From: a bacterium UBA1790
GTDB lineage: Bacteria; Bacteroidota; Bacteroidia; Bacteroidales; Muribaculaceae
Assembly (NCBI GenBank): GCA_002314465.1
Contig: DCGA01000147.1
Location: forward strand, 1 to 8,586
Direction of reading: 5' to 3'
DNA: 8,586 nt
The position numbers and the translations under genes are program-made. A model generated the notes under the pieces. It was not told the DNA's origin and did no database searches. It saw only the letters and a program-made list of their open reading frames with translations. Positions 6,702-8,586 of the stretch are shown piece after piece; within the stretch, counting starts at the first letter, position 1, and each line of letters begins with the position of its first letter.

Positions 6702-7228
6702 TGTATCGTGCATTCTTCCCCGATGAGACCGGACTTGCCGATAAGGTTTTGCCTAATCTGGATGAGCCTTATGTGTCACGTCTTCCCGAGGGTATGACTC
6801 TTGGCGATATTAGTGACCTCCATGTTGTTTTTGGTGCTCTTGGACGTGCTGCGGCTAATGATATGGAGGGTCGTATGCTCGAAGCTGGCATTATTCCGGC
6901 AATGGCTACCGACTTTAAAAACTTCACTCACGGTCGTCATGTGTTTCTTGACAAGCATCCACAGTCAACGCTATTAATGCTTATTTCTCCCAGGGATGAA
7001 AAGTTTGTCGCTAAGATGATGAAACTTATTCCCGAAGAACGCCCTGTGATTACAATTAGGACTGAACGTGAAGATATTCTGGGTGCGCTTCAACTGATGA
7101 TATCCACTTTTTATCTCAGCATTGATATTGCTGCGCCTCATGGCATTAATCCAAAGAAACCTGGTGCTCCCAAGTGGGGCGGTAAGCTCTGGTCTCTCAA
7201 ACTGGATTGTTATCAACCCAAGAAATAA
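6641..7228 (+). CDS. C-terminal SIS-domain portion of the NADAR-kinase fusion (separated by a frameshift)
   Basis: This frame continues the SIS module of the preceding gene. It is open from 6626, so no independent N-terminus is implied; the first codon here (TTG 6641) is only a possible start. A better independent start is ATG 6701, which overlaps the upstream TGA as TGATG. Residues 3-24 (IDSDGFVGTNKHVAISLLMYRA) resemble a SIS 'DGFxATNS' helix region. Residues 91-104 (DFKNFTHGRHVFLD) resemble the E/D..HGR signature near the phosphosugar site, and STLLMLISPRDEKF (109-122) is a typical following strand. A single-base deletion near 6638-6650 in an ancestral gene of about 957 codons explains the layout, for example one T lost so that CAT-TTG became CAT-TG. 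It could be natural inactivation, an assembly error, or split translation by termination-reinitiation. A terminator follows 18-24 nt after the stop. Confidence 0.75.
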   Translation: MSIDSDGFVGTNKHVAISLLMYRAFFPDETGLADKVLPNLDEPYVSRLPEGMTLGDISDLHVVFGALGRAAANDMEGRMLEAGIIPAMATDFKNFTHGRHVFLDKHPQSTLLMLISPRDEKFVAKMMKLIPEERPVITIRTEREDILGALQLMISTFYLSIDIAAPHGINPKKPGAPKWGGKLWSLKLDCYQPKK

Positions 7229-7249
7229 GAACTGTGACATAAGCTATAA

Positions 7250-7287
7250 ACAAAGCGATGCACCCGGTAACGGGTGCATCGCTTTTA
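7250..7287. terminator. Bidirectional terminator hairpin, right copy of the 38-nt direct repeat
   Basis: Identical to 4159-4196: a 15-bp perfect stem (7252-7266 / 7271-7285), GTAA loop, A's before and TTTT after. It lies between the convergent NADAR fusion gene (stop at 7226-7228) and secA (stop at 7310-7312) and can end both transcripts. Similarity extends a few bases further left (ATAAAC versus ATAGAC) and stops sharply on the right. Confidence 0.93.
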
Positions 7288-7309
7288 GTTATTGTATGCG
7301 GGTCGCAAC

Positions 7310-8586
7310 TTAGAGGTTGCGGCCGTGGCATTGCTTGTACTTCTTGCCGCTACCGCAGGGGCAGGGATCGTTGCGACCCACCTTGGGAGCTGCAATGATG
7401 GGCTGTGTGCGGGTAGGACGCTGCTGGCCTGCACCGCTTGCTGCAGCACGCTGTGCCTGTGCGTTGCGCTCCATGTCGTCCATGGGTTCATTGCCGCGGC
7501 TCTCGTTGTACTGCTGGCGCTGCTGCGGCATCTCGCGCTGCTGTACTTGCTGCGCTGCCTGCTGCTCGGCCTCCTGAGGAATCTGACCGCGCATGAGGAT
7601 ACCCACAGTCTTGCTGTTGAGGTCGCCAACCATGCAACGGAACATTTCGTAAGCCTCTTTCTTGTAGATTACAAGGGGATCCTTCTGCTCAATCGCAGCG
7701 TTCTGTACGCTTTGCTTGAGTTGGTCCATATCGCGGAGGTGCTCTTTCCAGTTCTCATCGATACTGAGGAGCATTACGGCCTTCTGCCAAGCCTTTTCAA
7801 GCGACTTGCACTGGCTCTCATAAGCTTCCTTGATGCCGATGGTGATACCGAATGTGCGGCGACCGTCGGTGATGGGCACTCGCATAAGGCCCTGGGGCTC
7901 CATGCCTTGGGCCTGCTGGTCGGCAACGATGTTGTCGATAACGGGCTTAGCGATTTCGCTCAGGCGGTTCATCTTGCGGTTGAATGCCTCGACAACCTTC
8001 TCGTAGAGGGGCATAACGCGCTTCTGCTCGTCCATGCGGCGGAATGCCTCCTCGTCGTAGGGAGGCTCAATTGCAAACGTGTTGAGCACTGCTATTGAGT
8101 AGTCCTCATACTGGTCGCTTGCATACTTGATGCAGATGTCCTCACAAGCGTCGTACAAAGTATTGATCACGTCAAGGCCGATGCGCTCGCCCATCACTGC
8201 ATGATGACGGCGGGTGTATACAACCTTACGCTGAGCGTTCATGACGTCGTCATATTCGAGCAGGTGCTTACGCACACCGAAGTGGTTCTCCTCAACGCGC
8301 TTCTGTGCGTTCTCAATATTGTTGGTAACCATCTTAGACTCGATGGCCTCACCGTCTTGCAGACCGAGGCGGTCAAGTACCTTGACAATCTTCTCGCTTG
8401 CGAACAGACGCATAACCTTATCCTCGAACGAAACGAAGAATACACTTGAACCGGGGTCACCCTGACGGCCGGCACGACCACGCAACTGGCGGTCTACGCG
8501 ACGGCTCTCGTGACGCTCTGTACCGATGATTGCGAGACCACCGGCTTCCTTAACTTCGTCGGTAAGCTTGATATCGGTACCACGAC
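7310..8586 (-). CDS. secA: Protein translocase ATPase SecA, C-terminal part (5' end outside window)
   Basis: SecA is the ATPase motor that pushes unfolded preproteins through SecYEG. The minus-strand frame is open to the window edge, so 424 full codons are seen. From its start it reads [26 protein letters not shown] and [14 protein letters not shown], covering the end of nucleotide-binding domain 2 including the motif VI arginines. [23 protein letters not shown] is the characteristic helical-scaffold signature, followed by the helical-wing region. [20 protein letters not shown] closes the scaffold. A Gln-rich linker (about residues 333-390 of the fragment) leads to the zinc-binding tail [14 protein letters not shown] (C408, C410, C419, H420), which binds zinc and contacts SecB/membrane. 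Nothing is broken in the visible part. The convergent gene upstream in window order shares its terminator. Confidence 0.98.
   Translation of the reverse strand, partial: RGTDIKLTDEVKEAGGLAIIGTERHESRRVDRQLRGRAGRQGDPGSSVFFVSFEDKVMRLFASEKIVKVLDRLGLQDGEAIESKMVTNNIENAQKRVEENHFGVRKHLLEYDDVMNAQRKVVYTRRHHAVMGERIGLDVINTLYDACEDICIKYASDQYEDYSIAVLNTFAIEPPYDEEAFRRMDEQKRVMPLYEKVVEAFNRKMNRLSEIAKPVIDNIVADQQAQGMEPQGLMRVPITDGRRTFGITIGIKEAYESQCKSLEKAWQKAVMLLSIDENWKEHLRDMDQLKQSVQNAAIEQKDPLVIYKKEAYEMFRCMVGDLNSKTVGILMRGQIPQEAEQQAAQQVQQREMPQQRQQYNESRGNEPMDDMERNAQAQRAAASGAGQQRPTRTQPIIAAPKVGRNDPCPCGSGKKYKQCHGRNL

Noticed and set aside
4159..7287. Classical transposon or prophage bounded by the direct repeats
   Set aside because: No transposase, integrase or terminal inverted repeats are present between the copies; the repeat itself is a terminator, so a mobile element cannot be called from this sequence alone.
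7292..8098. Long 268-aa plus-strand reading frame opposite secA
   Set aside because: It is the antisense shadow of secA: leucine-rich translation, no recognisable domain, and the minus strand encodes unmistakable SecA motifs.

Overview
The window looks like a chromosomal segment of a Bacteroidota bacterium, most likely order Bacteroidales. The family cannot be fixed, but a gut Muribaculaceae/Prevotella-type genome is plausible. Three things support this. A lipoprotein of the Bacteroidota-specific DUF4270 type is paired with a short glycogen-synthase-like protein. Two promoters carry the Bacteroidota -7 motif TAnnTTTG, and starts lack clear Shine-Dalgarno sequences. The AsnRS and SecA C-termini look like members of this phylum. 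No phage structural genes, integrase, transposase or CRISPR array are visible.

Layout, left to right. Positions 1-582 hold the 3' end of asnS, closed by a strong terminator (608-645). An intergenic stretch (646-919) carries a good TAnnTTTG promoter and a leader of about 110 nt with two tiny ORFs. It drives a 267-aa glycosyltransferase-5-like protein (920-1723) and then a DUF4270 lipoprotein (1770-3197). A tRNA-Thr(CGT) gene (3249-3321) and its terminator follow, then an acidic uncharacterised protein (3393-4139). A bidirectional terminator hairpin at 4161-4195 is followed by an AT-rich promoter region and a large gene (4356-7228) broken by one frameshift. A second, identical copy of the hairpin (7252-7286) follows. 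The window ends with the 3' part of secA on the minus strand (7310-8586).

The most interesting object is the gene at 4356-7228. Read across the frameshift it encodes about 957 residues: an N-terminal NADAR (YbiA-like, ADP-ribose/ribosyl N-glycosidase) domain, a P-loop kinase domain of the zeta-toxin/polynucleotide-kinase type, a helical linker, and a C-terminal SIS (phosphosugar-binding) module. It has its own promoter and is less GC-rich than its neighbours by eye. It lies between two 38-nt exact direct copies of the terminator hairpin, 3091 bp apart. This looks like a single-gene accessory cassette inserted at a conserved convergent junction next to secA. A role in nucleotide/ADP-ribose metabolism, nucleic-acid de-ADP-ribosylation or phage/toxin conflict is an inference from domain content.

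The other genes are housekeeping (asparagine tRNA charging, Sec protein export, a tRNA) or lineage-specific envelope genes.
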